NCBI GenBank assembly: GCA_017382615.1
Contig: JAFNZX010000375.1
Span: forward strand, 1-8,015
From: Clostridia bacterium
GTDB lineage: Bacteria > Bacillota > Clostridia > Oscillospirales > CAG-272
Length of the DNA stretch: 8,015 nt
Reading direction: 5' to 3'
Of this stretch, positions 5,736 to 8,015 are shown piece by piece (positions within the stretch are counted from its first letter, which is position 1; every line of letters starts with the position of its first letter). The position numbers were made by a program, and so were the translations under genes. The notes under the pieces are model-generated. The model was not told where the DNA came from and made no database searches. It saw only the letters and a program-made list of their open reading frames with translations.

Positions 5736-8015
5736 TTACTCATGCGCCGGGCAGGGCAGGGTTTTGCTTGGCGTAGCATACCACTCTCCTCGGTATTCCC
5801 CCTCTGCGGGCGGCACGTCCCACAGAAAATACGGCGCGTCCTTGATAAACACCGCGTGCGGGAAGCTGCGCTTGCCGCGAAGCAGCCCTGCATCGCGCAC
5901 CGCATCAAGTGGGCAATCGGGGCACGCCACACCGCCAAATACCGTATCATACGGCACAAGCACGTGGGTGCTGCAGGTATGCATAGGAGCGTTATCGCGC
6001 GTAAAATAGCCGATACGCGTGCGCGAGGTGCGCAGATCACACGTGCAGGCGTACCCGGGCAGCTGCCCCGAATCGGCACAGTAAATCATTTGGCGCACGG
6101 TTTTGGGCACGTCAAAATCCGTGGGAGCTCCGTCAAAGATCCCGGCGTCGTACAAGCGCGTCATAACCTCGTCCCATACGAGAATACTGACGTTGCCGCT
6201 AATGCCGTTTTGATTAGCGGGATAGTCATACCCCGTCCAAACACCTCCAAGCACTGCGGGGGTATATCCCACGAAAAGCCTATCCAATCCCCTTTGCGTC
6301 GTGCCGGTTTTACCCGCCGCCGCCACGCGATCCGTCAATGCAATCTTTCCTCTTGCCGTGCCGTGCTGCACCACCCCCTCCAGCATTTTGGTCATAATGG
6401 CAGCATTCTCCAAGGACAGCACCCTATGCGACTCATGCAGATTTGAAAGCAGCACCGTACCCTCGGCATCCGTCACGTGATAATAGGAGCGTGCGGGGTG
6501 GTAATACCCGTCATAAAACACGGTATAGGCATCGGTCAGCTCGCGCAGGGTCACACCGTGCGCAAACTGCCCAAGTGCCAGCCCCGCCTCCGTAATATCG
6601 TCATCCCCTAACGAGCGCATCCCCAGCTGCTCGCGCAAAAACGAAAGGCTTTGCTGCTTTCCCAGCTGCCTAAGAATCTGCACGGCGACCGTATTGACAG
6701 AATCGGCAAGTGCCGTTGACACGTCAGTCAACCCGTGATAGGCAAAATGCGCGTTGCGCGGCCAGGGGGTGTCATTCTCAAAGCGCAAGGGCACGTCGTC
6801 GTACACGCTTGCCCAGTTGATAATTCCCTTCTCAAGCGCGGGTGCAAATACCGAGAGCGGCTTGATGGCAGATCCCGGCTGCAGCCGCACGTCTGTAGCG
6901 TAGTTCTGCACGCGGTTGGCGCACTTTGCCCCGTTTGCACCCGCAACGCCGAGAATATCCCCCGTCCCGGGGTCAATGATAATCATGCCCGCTCGCTCAT
7001 CGCGCTCAAACATATCCGTCCCTGCAAAATACGCTTCCACGATTCCCTGCACGCGCTCGTCCATCGCAGTGTAAATACGCAAGCCGCCCGAATACACCAA
7101 GGCACTTGCCGCCGCGCGAGAATACCCGTATTTTTGGCAAAGGTCGCGCATGACGTCCTCCACGACCATATCCTCATACCACGACGCCACGCGATTTTTA
7201 TGGCGCGATTTATCCGAAAAGGTCAGCGGCTGCATGGCTTGCGCGTATTCCGCTTGGTCAAGATACCCCTGCTCCAGCATGCAGGACAATATCAAGACTC
7301 TGCGCTGCTCATTCCATTCGGGATGCGTTAAGGGATTGTACCGCGCGGGATTGTTGGTAATGGCTGCAATGCAGGCACATTCGCCTATGCTCAGATCGGC
7401 AAGATCCTTGGCAAAATAATGCTTTGCCGCCGCCCCAACACCGCGGCAGCCATCCGCCAAATTGATGACGTTGAGATACATTTCAAGGATCTCTTGCTTA
7501 TCCGCACGCCGCTCCAGATCCAGGGCTGCAAACATTTCGCCAAGCTTTCGGTCAATGCTGATACGGTCGTCCCCCGTCAGATTTTTGACCAGCTGCTGCG
7601 TGATAGTAGACGCACCGAACGACTTGCCGCCCTTGCCGGAAAGCTTCTTTTTGGCATACGCCAACGCAGCCTCCCCCGTGCGCAGAAAATCCACGCCCTC
7701 GTGCTGCCAGAAGCGTTTGTCCTCAATGGCAACGAACGCATCGATCATAGCACGCGGAACGGTCTCTATAGCTGCATATTCGTAAAGCGTGCTGCCGCCG
7801 CATAAGGGGCCTATCTCATAAGCCTCGCCCTCTCTTGCGCCACGGTCGGAAAACGCATAGGCATACAAGCGCGACGTGCCGCCCGAGCGCGCGACGTTCA
7901 GCAGCGTATCATCCACGCGACTTCCCATATACGGGCGCAGATATAAGTAGCCCGCCACGGCACAAATCACCCCTGCCAAAAGCGAAAGCGCCAACAAAAT
8001 CGCGATTATTTTGCA
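5736..8015 (-). CDS. class A penicillin-binding protein (bifunctional transglycosylase/transpeptidase), 5' end outside window
   Basis: The frame is open from the window edge to a TAA at 5736, giving 759 visible residues; the true start lies beyond 8015. The first visible residues (CKIIAILLALSLLAGVICAVAGYL) are a membrane anchor. The GT51 glycosyltransferase domain has EDKRFWQHEG (7724-7695, catalytic Glu at 7724-7722), ASTITQQLVKN, and a KLGEMFAALDLERR-EILEMYLN block. The transpeptidase domain has the active-site SAIK (serine codon 6872-6870), SVN (6701-6693), and KTGT (6311-6300). The enzyme polymerises lipid II glycan strands and crosslinks peptides outside the membrane; it is of PBP1A/PonA type. 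After KTGT the chain runs about 190 residues, with seven cysteines in the last 130 or so (CADSG, ACTC, HTC, ACPDC, PCPAHE). The protein ends right where the palindrome array begins, and tspO follows on the same strand. Confidence 0.95.
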   Translation of the reverse strand, partial: CKIIAILLALSLLAGVICAVAGYLYLRPYMGSRVDDTLLNVARSGGTSRLYAYAFSDRGAREGEAYEIGPLCGGSTLYEYAAIETVPRAMIDAFVAIEDKRFWQHEGVDFLRTGEAALAYAKKKLSGKGGKSFGASTITQQLVKNLTGDDRISIDRKLGEMFAALDLERRADKQEILEMYLNVINLADGCRGVGAAAKHYFAKDLADLSIGECACIAAITNNPARYNPLTHPEWNEQRRVLILSCMLEQGYLDQAEYAQAMQPLTFSDKSRHKNRVASWYEDMVVEDVMRDLCQKYGYSRAAASALVYSGGLRIYTAMDERVQGIVEAYFAGTDMFERDERAGMIIIDPGTGDILGVAGANGAKCANRVQNYATDVRLQPGSAIKPLSVFAPALEKGIINWASVYDDVPLRFENDTPWPRNAHFAYHGLTDVSTALADSVNTVAVQILRQLGKQQSLSFLREQLGMRSLGDDDITEAGLALGQFAHGVTLRELTDAYTVFYDGYYHPARSYYHVTDAEGTVLLSNLHESHRVLSLENAAIMTKMLEGVVQHGTARGKIALTDRVAAAGKTGTTQRGLDRLFVGYTPAVLGGVWTGYDYPANQNGISGNVSILVWDEVMTRLYDAGIFDGAPTDFDVPKTVRQMIYCADSGQLPGYACTCDLRTSRTRIGYFTRDNAPMHTCSTHVLVPYDTVFGGVACPDCPLDAVRDAGLLRGKRSFPHAVFIKDAPYFLWDVPPAEGEYRGEWYATPSKTLPCPAHE
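5742..5752. repeat. 11-bp direct repeat flanking the palindrome array
   Basis: ATGCGCCGGGC here, inside the last codons of the PBP gene, is identical to 5569-5579 at the far side of the array. It could be a target-site duplication or a piece of the PBP 3' end copied during array growth. The left copy is also half of a palindrome, so a third reading is that it is simply an array unit. Confidence 0.7.

Overview
This window looks like chromosomal DNA from a bacterium of the Bacillota, probably an uncultured gut-type Clostridia. The evidence is the protein families and the signals: AGGAG-type ribosome binding sites, SigA-type promoters with extended -10 elements, a lipoprotein with a Clostridia-style DUF4430 domain, and a clostridial-type class A PBP with a cysteine-bearing tail. 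I cannot place the genus. Most genes are moderately G+C-rich. The stretch from about 2370 to 3410 is clearly A+T-rich.

Layout. Positions 1-858 (minus) hold the first 286 codons of secA, cut by the window edge. A divergent intergenic region leads into a plus-strand pair: trmL (1020-1520, wobble ribose methyltransferase) and, 10 nt later, a calcineurin-like metallophosphoesterase (1531-2370). An A+T-rich island follows. It carries a stand-alone MazF/PemK-like protein with a long N-terminal extension (2525-3187) under its own promoter. A second, similar promoter then drives a short structured RNA leader that ends in a terminator-like hairpin (3249-3362), just upstream of mnmA (3407-4492, wobble 2-thiouridylase). 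A strong bidirectional terminator (4499-4545) separates mnmA from a convergent minus-strand block. In its own direction of transcription that block is a class A penicillin-binding protein (8015-5736, 5' end outside the window), an intergenic array of short palindromes, a TspO/MBR-family membrane protein (5548-5063), and a DUF4430 lipoprotein (4982-4554) with its own consensus promoter.

Functionally, the left and middle are housekeeping: protein export (SecA) and tRNA position-34 modification (TrmL, MnmA). The right is cell envelope: PBP, TspO and a lipoprotein. The features that do not fit routine housekeeping are the MazF-like gene in its A+T-rich island, the structured RNA upstream of mnmA, and the array of small hairpins between the PBP gene and tspO. 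In that array each hairpin has a different stem sequence but the same geometry, and the hairpins are joined by a recurring TCATAACT / AGTTATGA linker. No stretch longer than 300 bases lacks a gene.
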